64,000 nt of DNA from an uncultured Clostridia bacterium (GTDB lineage Bacteria; Bacillota; Clostridia; Peptostreptococcales; Anaerovoracaceae): contig CAMENZ010000001.1 of the NCBI GenBank assembly GCA_945928865.1, positions 62,001 through 126,000 on the forward strand, written 5' to 3'. The notes under the pieces are model-generated. The model ran no database searches and was not told the DNA's origin. It saw only the letters and a list, made by a program, of their open reading frames with translations. Of this stretch, positions 42,730-50,644 are shown piece after piece. Positions within the stretch are counted from its first letter, which is position 1; every line of letters starts with the position of its first letter. A program made the translations under genes and the position numbers.

Positions 42730-43767
42730 CTACCATATATTTAAGAGCTTTTGCATTACAATACTAACTAGGGTTATTCCAAGCCAGCAAGAGGCACCTA
42801 GCATTAAGGGTTTACCACCTTTTTTAACTAATTGAACTATATTAGTTCCAAGTCCTATGGCAGCCATAGCCATAATAATGAAGAATTTACTTAAATCTTT
42901 TAAAGGTGTAAAAACTTCTACAGGAACTTGTAAATTTACACAAATTGTTGTTATTACCGAAGCTAATATGAACCATAGTATGAACATCGGGAAGGATTTT
43001 TTGAAACTGAAGTTGTTTTCATTAGCACTTCCTGATTTTTCTTTTTTTGCTTTTAATAAAGCAAGGACAAGGGTTATAGGAATTATAGCTAAAGTTCTGG
43101 TTAGTTTTACAGTAACGGCTTTATCTAATGTAGCCGTACCTAAATTATAAAGATTATCCCATGTGGCTGCGGCAGCAGTTACGGATGATGTATCATTTAC
43201 AGCAGTTCCTGCAAATATACCAAAGGCATCACCTGAAGTAGTTTCAAAACCTAAAACTCTTCCTAAAATAGGAAAAAGAACGGCTGCTAAAACATTAAAA
43301 AAGAAAATAACAGAAATAGCTTGAGCTATTTCATCATCTTTAGCATTGATAACAGGTGCAGTAGCAGCCACTGCAGAGCCGCCGCATATGGAAGAACCTA
43401 CACCTATCAGTGTACTGATGTTAGAGTCGATTTTCATGATTTTGTGTAAAGCATAGGCTATAATCAGCGAAATAGATATAGTGGATATTATAATTGGCAG
43501 TGACTGTTTACCTGTAACTAATATTACATTGAGGTTAAGTCCAAAACCTAATAAAACTACAGCTACTTGTAGAATTTTTTTAGAGGTAAATGCTATACCA
43601 TCTTTATATTTTTTAGTAGGTGTCCAGAACATATTTATTAGCATTCCGAAAATTATAGCGATGACCGGACCACCTATTATTGGAAAGATTTTTCCTAAAA
43701 TCCATGCCGGAATGGCAGTGATCAAGCAAAATATTACACCTAAAAGTTTTTTTGTGATATTATTCAT
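42730..43767 (-). CDS. YeiH/YadS family putative sulfate/anion exporter
   Basis: 345 residues, about ten membrane helices. The conserved blocks [21 protein letters not shown] and [21 protein letters not shown] identify the UPF0324 (YeiH) family, proposed to export sulfate or related anions. No clear regulator is adjacent. The ATG follows AGGAGGAAATA. The upstream 150-bp gap to the LytTR gene has no recognisable promoter. Confidence 0.85.
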   Translation of the reverse strand: MNNITKKLLGVIFCLITAIPAWILGKIFPIIGGPVIAIIFGMLINMFWTPTKKYKDGIAFTSKKILQVAVVLLGFGLNLNVILVTGKQSLPIIISTISISLIIAYALHKIMKIDSNISTLIGVGSSICGGSAVAATAPVINAKDDEIAQAISVIFFFNVLAAVLFPILGRVLGFETTSGDAFGIFAGTAVNDTSSVTAAAATWDNLYNLGTATLDKAVTVKLTRTLAIIPITLVLALLKAKKEKSGSANENNFSFKKSFPMFILWFILASVITTICVNLQVPVEVFTPLKDLSKFFIIMAMAAIGLGTNIVQLVKKGGKPLMLGASCWLGITLVSIVMQKLLNIW

Positions 43768-43916
43768 ATTTCCTCCTTGAAAAAATTAATGAATTTATTA
43801 TACACTAAAAGGGAGCTAAAGGAAAGATTTCAAGAACATATTTTGAAAAAATGGATTTTAGCTAAAGACTTTTATAAGAAAGATTATAGAGAGGTAAGGC
43901 AGAGGAAAAGTTAATA

Positions 43917-44300
43917 ATGAAGATTTGCAATAACAGTAATAAGAGGATAAGGCAAGAGAAAAAAATGGAGGAATATTTTCCTTTGATATGTAGAAGTTAT
44001 TGTCAAAAAGTATGGATAAAGGAAATTTTATATGCTATGCAAGATAAGAAATCTGTTAAGGTGGTTACATTAATAGAGGAACACAGATTCTTTGGAAGAC
44101 TAAAAAATTACAAAATGTATTTTTCACGGGAATTTTTTGAATGTGCTAATGATATAATAGTAAATTTAGATAAAATACTTTATGTTCAAGAAGACACAAT
44201 TGTCTTTTCAGAAGGGCAGATGTTAGAGGGGGTTAATAGAGAAGCATGTAGAACGACTAAAATGCTATTAGCGGCTTATAAAAAAGGTTTATTAAAGTAA
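43917..44300 (+). CDS. Stand-alone LytTR-type DNA-binding protein
   Basis: 127 residues. After about 30 residues the sequence follows the LytTR pattern: an early strand with I-L-Y-A and V-K-V-V-T, then FFGRLKNYKMYFSREFFECANDIIVNLDKILYV, then IVFSEGQMLEGVNREACRTTKMLLAAY. This resembles L-x-x-F-x-R-x-H-x-S-Y-x-V-N-x-x-x-I with substitutions at H and S. No receiver domain is present, so it would be an orphan regulator. The ATG follows GAGG at 10-nt spacing. The target is unknown. The call rests on pattern alone. Confidence 0.55.
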   Translation: MKICNNSNKRIRQEKKMEEYFPLICRSYCQKVWIKEILYAMQDKKSVKVVTLIEEHRFFGRLKNYKMYFSREFFECANDIIVNLDKILYVQEDTIVFSEGQMLEGVNREACRTTKMLLAAYKKGLLK

Positions 44301-44355
44301 GCACGCAAATAATTTTCGGTAGACCAGCTTTAGGTTTACACATAAATATCTCAAT

Positions 44356-44406
44356 GTAAAAGCATGTAGTTTTAGATTTTGCTAAGGCTACGTGCTTTTA
44401 CTTTTT
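44356..44406 (+). terminator. Intrinsic terminator after the LytTR gene
   Basis: A 14-bp stem, GTAAAAGCATGTAG (44356-44369) with CTACGTGCTTTTAC (44388-44401), one G-T pair, then TTTTTGAG. Confidence 0.85.
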
Positions 44407-44533
44407 GAGCATAATTTAGCATAATTGAACATATTTAATATCATAATTAATATTGAAAGAGGCTATAAAAGTTTGGTTAAATATGTTATACTGGAACATA
44501 ATAAATACTAGTCAGATGAGGAGATTACAACCT

Positions 44534-45145
44534 ATGCAGCATAAGGTAAAAGGCAGTGAGATTATTCCTTTTAAAGAGGCCTTAAAAGTTTCTTTAGATA
44601 AAAATAATATTAGGGAATACAGTACGGAGGATTGGCTTTATGTGCCACATGAATATTTTGATTATAGATATATATTGGGAACCTTAGGTAATAAGCCTTT
44701 GATAACAATAGGCATAAATCCTTCTACAGCTCAACCTAATAAGCTGGATCCCACTCTGAAATCTGTGGAACGAATAGCCTTAAATAACGGATTTGATTCT
44801 TTTATAATGATGAACATTTATGCTCAAAGAGCGACAGATCCTAATAATATGCACAAAGAAAATTTTGAGTTTTTACATGAGGAAAATTTACAGGCTTTTA
44901 AATGGCTCTGTGAGACCTATGGACAAAATGCGAAAATTTGGGGAGCATGGGGTAGTCTTATATCTAAAAGACCTTATCTTAAGGCTTGTTTGAAAGATAT
45001 TTTAGGAGTTACAGAAAAGTATGGAGTTATGTGGCTTAAGGCGGGAGCCCTTCTTAAGTCCGGACACCCTCATCATCCTTTATACCTGAGGAAAAATACA
45101 GAGTTGGATGAATTTAATATCAATGAATACTTAGAAAATTTATAG
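44534..45145 (+). CDS. DUF1643 family protein
   Basis: 203 residues. The motif TIGINPSTAQPNKLDPTLKSVERIA and NIYAQRATDP, plus SGHPHHPLYL near the end, match the DUF1643 family. The fold and function are unknown. I choose the ATG at 44534, 10 nt after AGGAG. A TTG-led extension of 27 residues is possible. The Ptb-like gene follows after 18 bp. Confidence 0.82.
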   Translation: MQHKVKGSEIIPFKEALKVSLDKNNIREYSTEDWLYVPHEYFDYRYILGTLGNKPLITIGINPSTAQPNKLDPTLKSVERIALNNGFDSFIMMNIYAQRATDPNNMHKENFEFLHEENLQAFKWLCETYGQNAKIWGAWGSLISKRPYLKACLKDILGVTEKYGVMWLKAGALLKSGHPHHPLYLRKNTELDEFNINEYLENL

Positions 45146-45163
45146 ATTTAGGGAATTGGTAAT

Positions 45164-46093
45164 ATGAATAAGGTGATAAAAAATTTTGAAGCTATGAAAA
45201 TGCTGCTTAAGGAAAGAAATATAAAAAAGCCTAAGGTGGCAGTGGTCTGTGCGGAGGATAAAAGTTCTTTAGAGGCAAATTTTGCTCTATACAAAGAGGG
45301 CATAATTGATTTTGTTTTACTGGGAAATAGGGCGGAAATTTTTAAGTTGAGTCAAGAAATTGTAGATGAGGACACTGATTTTTTAGATATTATTTCTTCT
45401 AAAATTATAGAAACCGGTTCTGATATTGAGGCTGCAAAATCTGCCGTTGCAATGGTTAAAAGAGGAGAAGCAGATTTTCTTTTTAAGGGTATGCTTCAAA
45501 CAGCTACTCTGCTTAAAGAAGTTGTGAACAAAGAAAGTGGCTTAGGTGTTGGAAACCTTATGTCCAGTGTAGTTTTAATGGATATACCTGCCTATCATAA
45601 AATTTTAGTGATTTCAGATCCGGGTATGGTTATAAGTCCTGACTTAGATAAAAAAATTGAAATTGTAAAAAATGCTTCAGAGCTGTTGCATAGATTGGGA
45701 TACGATAGACCAAAGATTGCCGGACTTTGTGCTTTGGAAACTGTAAACCCTAAAATGATAGAAACTGTAGATGCGGTTTCCTTAACCAAGTTATGTGAAG
45801 AGGGCAAGCTGGGAGAATGTATATTTGAAGGACCTATGGCAATCGATATAGCCATTAATAAGGCTATGGGAGAGCATAAGGGCGTAGCAGGTGAAGTGGT
45901 TGGGGATGCAGATGTTTTGCTTATGCCTAATATTTCGGCAGGAAATATGTTGGTAAAATCTTTAATGATTTTAGCCGGAGCTAAGATGGCAGGGCTTGTA
46001 ATGGGTGCCGGTTGTCCTATTGTTCTTAATTCAAGGAGCGCCGGCTTCGAGGAAAGATACTATTCTATTATTGCATGTTGTTTAAGTGTATAG
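45164..46093 (+). CDS. ptb: Phosphate butyryltransferase/phosphotransacetylase family
   Basis: 309 residues. It exchanges CoA for phosphate on an acyl group, forming acyl-phosphate for ATP synthesis. The region FLFKGMLQTATLLKEVVNKESGLG and the C-terminal LLMPNISAGNMLVKSL resemble the Pta/Ptb family. The shorter length and the missing N-terminal regulatory domain fit Ptb rather than Pta. The usual partner, butyrate kinase (buk), is not adjacent. The acyl chain length cannot be read here. Confidence 0.85.
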   Translation: MNKVIKNFEAMKMLLKERNIKKPKVAVVCAEDKSSLEANFALYKEGIIDFVLLGNRAEIFKLSQEIVDEDTDFLDIISSKIIETGSDIEAAKSAVAMVKRGEADFLFKGMLQTATLLKEVVNKESGLGVGNLMSSVVLMDIPAYHKILVISDPGMVISPDLDKKIEIVKNASELLHRLGYDRPKIAGLCALETVNPKMIETVDAVSLTKLCEEGKLGECIFEGPMAIDIAINKAMGEHKGVAGEVVGDADVLLMPNISAGNMLVKSLMILAGAKMAGLVMGAGCPIVLNSRSAGFEERYYSIIACCLSV

Positions 46094-46227
46094 AAACTGT
46101 TAGAATAGAAAAATTTTTGGGAAAAAGTCAATAAAGACTGGCTTTAATTATAAAATGTGTTAAAATAAAATAAATCGGCAAAATATCCGAAAATAACTAA
46201 AATTTATATATAAATGTGGAGGTAATT

Positions 46228-46923
46228 ATGAACTATTTTGAAACAGAAGTTAAGGAAATAATAAAAGAAACCAGTGACAGCTATAGCTATGTGTTAAGCG
46301 TACCTCAGGGATATGAGTGGAAAGCAGGACAACATGCTATGTTTAAATTTAAAGATTATGAAGTAGCAGAAGGGGATAGAGCAGAGCGTGTATTTACAAT
46401 AGCTTCTGCACCTGAAGACAACTTTTTAATGTTTACAACCAGAATTGGAGAACAGCACACCAGTTTTAAGGAAATTTTGCTAAACAGCCTTAAAGTTGGG
46501 GATAAGATTATGATCGCTACAGCCTTAGGAAATTTCGACTTCCATATGGACGGAAAAGACGGTGCAGTGGTTATTGCCGGCGGAATCGGTATCACTCCAA
46601 TTAGGGCTTTATTAAAGCATTACAGTGAAAAAAATAAGGAAGCTTATAAAATGACTGTTATTTATTCTGATGATAGAGGTGAATTCGCTTATGGAAACTT
46701 ATGGGAGGATCTTAAGGCTAAAATGCCTAATTTAGAACTTCACTTAGTTTCAGAAAGAGAAAAATTCACTGACCTTGTAAATGAAAGCGCTAGGGCTAAT
46801 ATGAATTCAGTGGAATATTTAATTGCAGGTTCTCCTGGAATGAACGCAACATTTACTGAAACTCTTAAAGGAATAGGAATTGATGCAGCAAATATTATTA
46901 CAGATAATTTTATGGGATATTAA
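46228..46923 (+). CDS. FAD-dependent ferredoxin reductase-like oxidoreductase
   Basis: 231 residues. An FAD-binding beta-barrel has RVFTIASAP (the RxFxxxS signature) and TRIGEQHTSF. The NAD(P)-binding part has VIAGGIGITPIRALLKHY and the end VEYLIAGSPGMNATF, with ITDNFMGY at the C-terminus. No ferredoxin cluster is present, so it would pass electrons between NAD(P)H and a separate carrier. The ATG at 46228 is 5 nt after GGAGG. A GTG at 46216 is an alternative. prmA follows after 6 bp. Confidence 0.85.
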   Translation: MNYFETEVKEIIKETSDSYSYVLSVPQGYEWKAGQHAMFKFKDYEVAEGDRAERVFTIASAPEDNFLMFTTRIGEQHTSFKEILLNSLKVGDKIMIATALGNFDFHMDGKDGAVVIAGGIGITPIRALLKHYSEKNKEAYKMTVIYSDDRGEFAYGNLWEDLKAKMPNLELHLVSEREKFTDLVNESARANMNSVEYLIAGSPGMNATFTETLKGIGIDAANIITDNFMGY

Positions 46924-46929
46924 TAGGGT

Positions 46930-47850
46930 ATGAAGTATATACAATTAGACATAGAATGTAAACCAGATTTAGTAGAAATTATTACAGGGGTTTTAATGGA
47001 AAAGGGTATTTCTGATATTGCTATTTCAGATCCTTTAGATATTAAGGAAATTCGTAATAAGAAAAATGATTATGATTGGGATTACATTGATCAAGAAGTT
47101 TTAGATATTGAAAAAACTATGCCTAAACTTAGTGTGTACTTAGATGGTGATGAAGAGGGTGCTAAAAAGGCAGAGGAGCTGGAAAGTGCCCTCTCTTCTT
47201 TTAAGGACGTAACTATGGAAAAGGTTATAATAGACGATGAAGATTGGAAAGACAAGTGGAAGGAGTATTTTAAACCTGCAAAAGTAGGCGAAAAAATAGT
47301 TGTAAAACCTACTTGGGAACCTTATGAGCCAAGAGCAGAAGAATTAGTTATAGAAATTGATCCTGGTATGGCATTTGGCACTGGTACTCACGAAACCACT
47401 TCTCTTTGTATCAAACTTATGGAAAAGTATATAAGTAAGGGCGACAAAGTTCTGGATGTGGGCTGTGGTTCCGGCATATTAGCTATAGGAGCTGCTTTAC
47501 TAGGTGCAGGAGAGGTTTTGGGCGTTGAAATAGATCCTGTAGCTGTAAAGATTGCAGAGGAAAATATTAGACTGAACAAGGTTGAGAATGTTGCCGAAGC
47601 AAAGTATGGAGATCTTACTAAGGGAGTTGATTTTAAAGCTGACTTAGTAGTGGCGAATTTAATGGCAGATTTAGTTAAGCTGCTTTCAGAAGATGTAGCA
47701 AAACATATGGAGAAGGAGGCTTATTATATTTCCTCAGGTATTTTAGATGAGCAGGTAGTTTCCGTTGTAGACTATATGAGAACTTTAGGCTTTAAGATTT
47801 TGGAAGTCAAGCAAGATGGCATGTGGTGTGCTGTAGTTGCTCAGAAGTAG
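46930..47850 (+). CDS. prmA: Ribosomal protein L11 methyltransferase
   Basis: 306 residues. It trimethylates L11. It has the N-terminal substrate-recognition domain and the motif DPGMAFGTGTHETTSLCIKLM, followed by the SAM motif VLDVGCGSGILAIGA and VVANLMADLV. The length is typical. The start ATG is 6 bp behind the reductase, with a weak ribosome binding site. rsmE starts after 7 bp, the conserved prmA-rsmE pairing of Firmicutes. Confidence 0.96.
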   Translation: MKYIQLDIECKPDLVEIITGVLMEKGISDIAISDPLDIKEIRNKKNDYDWDYIDQEVLDIEKTMPKLSVYLDGDEEGAKKAEELESALSSFKDVTMEKVIIDDEDWKDKWKEYFKPAKVGEKIVVKPTWEPYEPRAEELVIEIDPGMAFGTGTHETTSLCIKLMEKYISKGDKVLDVGCGSGILAIGAALLGAGEVLGVEIDPVAVKIAEENIRLNKVENVAEAKYGDLTKGVDFKADLVVANLMADLVKLLSEDVAKHMEKEAYYISSGILDEQVVSVVDYMRTLGFKILEVKQDGMWCAVVAQK

Positions 47851-47857
47851 GTGGAAG

Positions 47858-48622
47858 ATGGCGAAATTTTTTGTAGATGAGTCTGCCATTTCAGGTGGAT
47901 ATATTTATATAGAAGATGGAGATTTCAAACATCTTACCAAGGTATTAAGGCATAGAATAGGTGATGTCATAGAAGTCTCCGATTCTCAAGTTTGGGAGTA
48001 TAAAGGTGAAATTGCTGAGATTTCATCTGATTATGCAAAGCTTAAGATTCTTGATAAACAAAAATTTGCTACAGAACCTAAGGTCAAGGTTACTCTTTAT
48101 CAGGGCATACCTAAGGCAAGCAAGATGGAACTGATTATACAGAAGAATGTGGAAATCGGTGCTGTTAGAGTGGTTCCTGTATTTATGGATAGAACAATAG
48201 TTGTAGAAAAGGGTAATTTCCATAAGAAGGTAGACCGTTGGCAGAAGATTTCTGATGAGGCTGCAAAACAGTGCAAAAGAGGGATTTTGCCTAAAATAGA
48301 AAACAGTTGTACTTTGAAGGAGATTTTACCTGAGCTTAAAAAGGATTATGATTTAGTACTTTGTCCTTATGAAAATGAAGAGGATAAGACTATTAAAGAT
48401 TGTCTTAAGGAGTTTAAAGAAGAGGTTAAAGCTGATAGTTTTACTCTAGAAGAACTTAGAGTTGCAGTAATCATTGGACCTGAGGGTGGATTTGATGAAA
48501 AGGAAATTGACTTTTTAGTAGAAGCAGGGGCTAGATTAGCAACTTTAGGAAAGACTACTCTTAGAACGGAAACTGCAGGTATGGTGGCTATTTCTATGGT
48601 TATGTATGAAATGGAGCTGTAA
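47858..48622 (+). CDS. rsmE: 16S rRNA (uracil1498-N3)-methyltransferase
   Basis: 254 residues. The SPOUT-type fold has the C-terminal knot VIIGPEGGFDEKEIDFL and LGKTTLRTETAGMVAISMVMYEM. The N-terminal PUA-like part begins KFFVDESAISGGYIYI. I take ATG 47858 as the start. An extension from 47837 overlaps prmA and is not conserved-like. It follows prmA directly and is followed by a hairpin terminator. Confidence 0.96.
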   Translation: MAKFFVDESAISGGYIYIEDGDFKHLTKVLRHRIGDVIEVSDSQVWEYKGEIAEISSDYAKLKILDKQKFATEPKVKVTLYQGIPKASKMELIIQKNVEIGAVRVVPVFMDRTIVVEKGNFHKKVDRWQKISDEAAKQCKRGILPKIENSCTLKEILPELKKDYDLVLCPYENEEDKTIKDCLKEFKEEVKADSFTLEELRVAVIIGPEGGFDEKEIDFLVEAGARLATLGKTTLRTETAGMVAISMVMYEMEL

Positions 48623-48644
48623 GTAGTTATAAAAGGATTAAAAT

Positions 48645-48693
48645 AGGGCTATGACTTTGTGTGTCTAATCACACAGGTAGTAGCCCTTTTTTA
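48645..48693. terminator. Terminator between rsmE and the DtxR-type repressor gene
   Basis: AGGGCTA (48645-48651) pairs with TAGCCCT (48681-48687), enclosing a TGTGTG/CACACA inner stem. TTTTTTATA follows on the plus strand and TATTTTAAT on the minus strand, so it can serve both convergent genes. Confidence 0.75.
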
Positions 48694-48697
48694 TAAT

Positions 48698-49060
48698 TTA
48701 TTCTTTATTGAATTTTTTTATTGCCTGAAAAGTTTCATCACTTATTACATGTTCGATTTTGCAGGCATCTTCTAATGCTATTTCCGGTGAAACACCTAAT
48801 TTGATAAAGGTTTCAGAAAGCACATTATGCCTTTCTAATATGGTTTCGGCTATTTTTTTACCTGTTTCAGTTAAGGTAAGATGATTACCGGCATCTACAT
48901 TTATATATCCATCACGTTTTAAAATACTTACGGCACGGCTTACACTAGGCTTACTGAATCCCATATAATCACAAATATCTATAGCACGAACTGCGCTTTT
49001 TTCTTTAGACAAAATTAAGATTGTCTCTAAATACATTTCACCTGACTCTTGAATAGCCAT
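48698..49060 (-). CDS. DtxR/MntR family metal-dependent repressor
   Basis: 120 residues. A winged helix-turn-helix begins GEMYLETILILSKEKSAVRAIDICDYMGFSKPSVSRAVSILKRDG and is followed by the dimerisation domain with metal-binding residues (ERHNVL and KIEHVISDE). It lacks the SH3-like domain, like MntR or short IdeR types. AGGAGG precedes the ATG at 7 nt. Whether the metal is Fe(II) or Mn(II) cannot be told from the sequence, but the regulated neighbours favour iron. It diverges from the Cys-rich gene and probably also represses it. Confidence 0.9.
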   Translation of the reverse strand: MAIQESGEMYLETILILSKEKSAVRAIDICDYMGFSKPSVSRAVSILKRDGYINVDAGNHLTLTETGKKIAETILERHNVLSETFIKLGVSPEIALEDACKIEHVISDETFQAIKKFNKE

Positions 49061-49091
49061 TAATACACCTCCTGAAAGTTGATTTTAATAC

Positions 49092-49120
49092 AGTATAACA
49101 CTACCATTAAAAAAAGTCAA
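49092..49120 (-). promoter_or_regulatory. SigA promoter for the DtxR-type repressor
   Basis: Minus strand: TTGACT (49120-49115), 17-bp spacer, TATACT (49097-49092), about 32 bp before the ATG. Confidence 0.7.
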
Positions 49121-49128
49121 AAAATCTA

Positions 49129-49157
49129 TTGACAAAATCAAAGAAAAAGTGTATTAT
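49129..49157 (+). promoter_or_regulatory. SigA promoter for the Cys-rich membrane peptide
   Basis: TTGACA (49129-49134), 17-bp spacer, TATTAT (49152-49157). It is divergent from the repressor promoter, with only a few bases between the two -35 boxes. Confidence 0.75.
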
Positions 49158-49166
49158 AAAACAAAA

Positions 49167-49182
49167 GTTAGCAAAGACTAAC
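49167..49182. promoter_or_regulatory. Candidate metal-repressor operator 1
   Basis: GTTAGC-AAAGA-CTAAC is an inverted repeat (GTTAG and CTAAC, 6 nt apart) about 10 bp past the -10 box, where a bound repressor would block transcription. The GTTAGC-N5-CTAA pattern recurs at 50493-50507. Confidence 0.6.
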
Positions 49183-49211
49183 CAAACTCTAATTTAAGGA
49201 GGGTTAATTGT

Positions 49212-49376
49212 ATGAAGGACTGGGGAACTATTTTAATAGGACTGATAGTTTTATCAATCGTAGCATTGGTAGTTTACGGAATGATAAAAGATAAAAAAAG
49301 CGGCAAAAGCTCATGTGGAGGCGGTTGCAGCGGTTGCGGAATGTCAGGTAGCTGTCATCCGGTTAAGAAGAAGTAA
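49212..49376 (+). CDS. FeoB-associated Cys-rich membrane protein
   Basis: 54 residues. One membrane helix (about 5-24) is followed by a short basic segment and a Cys-rich tail, CGGGCSGCGMSGSCH (Cys 35, 39, 42 and 48), which may hold metal. This type is usually encoded next to feoB. Here no feoA or feoB is present, only the repressor and the siderophore-type transporter. The start follows AAGGAGG at 9-nt spacing. A terminator follows. Confidence 0.88.
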   Translation: MKDWGTILIGLIVLSIVALVVYGMIKDKKSGKSSCGGGCSGCGMSGSCHPVKKK

Positions 49377-49399
49377 GGAAAACAATATAAGCCATTATA

Positions 49400-49448
49400 A
49401 AACAGCCGAAGGCTTCAGAAGTAACTGAAATTCGGCTGTTTCCTTTTT
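49400..49448. terminator. Terminator after the Cys-rich peptide gene
   Basis: AAACAGCCGAA (49400-49410) pairs with TTCGGCTGTTT (49431-49441), with a TTCAG/CTGAA inner stem, then CCTTTTTTT on the plus strand. The AraC gene ends just beyond. Confidence 0.88.
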
Positions 49449-49457
49449 TTGCAAGAG

Positions 49458-50444
49458 TCATTTATTCTCTGTGGCTGTTTTGTTAAAGTTCTTTTTCATT
49501 TCTCTTGGATAAATTCCCTTGTATTTTTTGAAACAGGCACTGAACTTGCTGTGGGAAGAATATCCTACTGCTTCAGATATATCTTGTATTTTAAGAGACG
49601 AATTAAGAATTAAGGTTTCTGCAATATTCATTCTTCTTCTTTGAGTATATTCTGTAATGCTGGATTGATATTTTTGCTTAAATAGTTTTTTTAGTTTTGT
49701 GCCACTCATCAAGGAGATTTTCTCTAAGGTTTCTTGAGGTATATCTAAGGCGTAGTGGTCATCTAAATATTTTGCTACATTTTCCAGTGATATGTTATCG
49801 TCTTTTGATATATGAAAATCTTTTCTGTTTAGATATGAATCTATTACTATGCTAATCCATTCCTTTGCCTTGGCTTCAAAAAATAGCTCTGCTGCAGGAG
49901 AGGACATTTTACAAGATAATATATCTTTAGCTATAGGTTCTAAAGCCTTTGTTATAAAAGAATTTTTGTGCGAAAAAATATCAGAATTAGATATATTTTT
50001 TTCATGTTTGATGGAAGCGAGGCATTGATCCAGCATGGTTTTTTTGAAATTAATGCTCACTCCTAGGTAAACAGAATTTGAGTGTAAAAGATAACGATAA
50101 TTTTCATCTAAATTCTCCACATCTAAAACATAGAGGGAATTGGGATAGAGAGACTGATAGGGATTGAAGCATTCACCGTTAGCGGTGATTATATAGGAAC
50201 TGCAGATGGACATAAATTTGCTCATATCTGATAAGTTAATATCTGAAAAATTTGAATATATAAATTCTTTTTTTACAAAGCAGTCATGTATATCTATAAT
50301 AAAATTTTCTGTTTCATAAAACCAATAGAAACCTTCCAGAGTATCATTGGATACATAAAATAATTTTCCAATATCACAGTATTTATCATTTTTACATTCA
50401 TCTGCTTCTAAATAATTCTTTACAAAATCGTAATAGCTTTTCAT
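49458..50444 (-). CDS. AraC-family transcriptional regulator
   Basis: 328 residues. The N-terminal about 220 residues form an unrecognised ligand-binding part. The C-terminal AraC domain has two helix-turn-helix units (SLMSGTKLKKLFKQKYQSS and IQDISEAVGYSSHSKFSACFKKY). Such regulators next to two ABC half transporters are known from siderophore systems (YbtA-YbtPQ type). The ATG (complement at 50442-50444) is 7 nt after AGGAG. A longer frame to 50483 is open but has no ribosome binding site. It is divergent from the ABC pair and shares the symmetric promoter. Confidence 0.88.
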   Translation of the reverse strand: MKSYYDFVKNYLEADECKNDKYCDIGKLFYVSNDTLEGFYWFYETENFIIDIHDCFVKKEFIYSNFSDINLSDMSKFMSICSSYIITANGECFNPYQSLYPNSLYVLDVENLDENYRYLLHSNSVYLGVSINFKKTMLDQCLASIKHEKNISNSDIFSHKNSFITKALEPIAKDILSCKMSSPAAELFFEAKAKEWISIVIDSYLNRKDFHISKDDNISLENVAKYLDDHYALDIPQETLEKISLMSGTKLKKLFKQKYQSSITEYTQRRRMNIAETLILNSSLKIQDISEAVGYSSHSKFSACFKKYKGIYPREMKKNFNKTATENK

Positions 50445-50489
50445 AAATAAACTCCTTTTTATCCTTATTAGACAATATCCCATTTAGAC

Positions 50490-50507
50490 TTAGTTAGCTA
50501 ATGCTAA
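50490..50507. promoter_or_regulatory. Candidate metal-repressor operator 2
   Basis: TTAGTTAGCTAATGCTAA contains GTTAGC-TAATG-CTAA (50493-50507), the same GTTAGC-N5-CTAA pattern as at 49167. A perfect TTAGCTAA palindrome forms its core. It abuts the symmetric promoter and just touches the minus-strand -10 box. Confidence 0.6.
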
Positions 50508-50536
50508 TTGTAACATAAACTTAAAGATGTTACAAT
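50507..50536. promoter_or_regulatory. Symmetric bidirectional promoter between the AraC gene and the ABC operon
   Basis: ATTGTAACAT (50507-50516) and ATGTTACAAT (50527-50536) are perfect 10-bp arms around a 10-bp spacer. Both strands therefore read TTGTAA, 17-bp spacer, TACAAT. The plus direction leads to the ABC genes and the minus direction to the AraC gene. Confidence 0.7.
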
Positions 50537-50591
50537 AGAGCGTATATAAAAAAAGGTTTTGTATAAATAACAAAAAATACGCTATACAGGG

Positions 50592-50614
50592 ATAAATTAA
50601 ATTGTTTAATTTAT
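50592..50614 (+). promoter_or_regulatory. AT-rich inverted repeat in the ABC operon leader
   Basis: ATAAATTAAA-TTG-TTTAATTTAT, 10-bp arms, about 17 nt before the ribosome binding site. Its function is unknown. Confidence 0.3.
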
Positions 50615-50644
50615 GTATAAAAAAACAAAAAGGAGAGTGGAATT

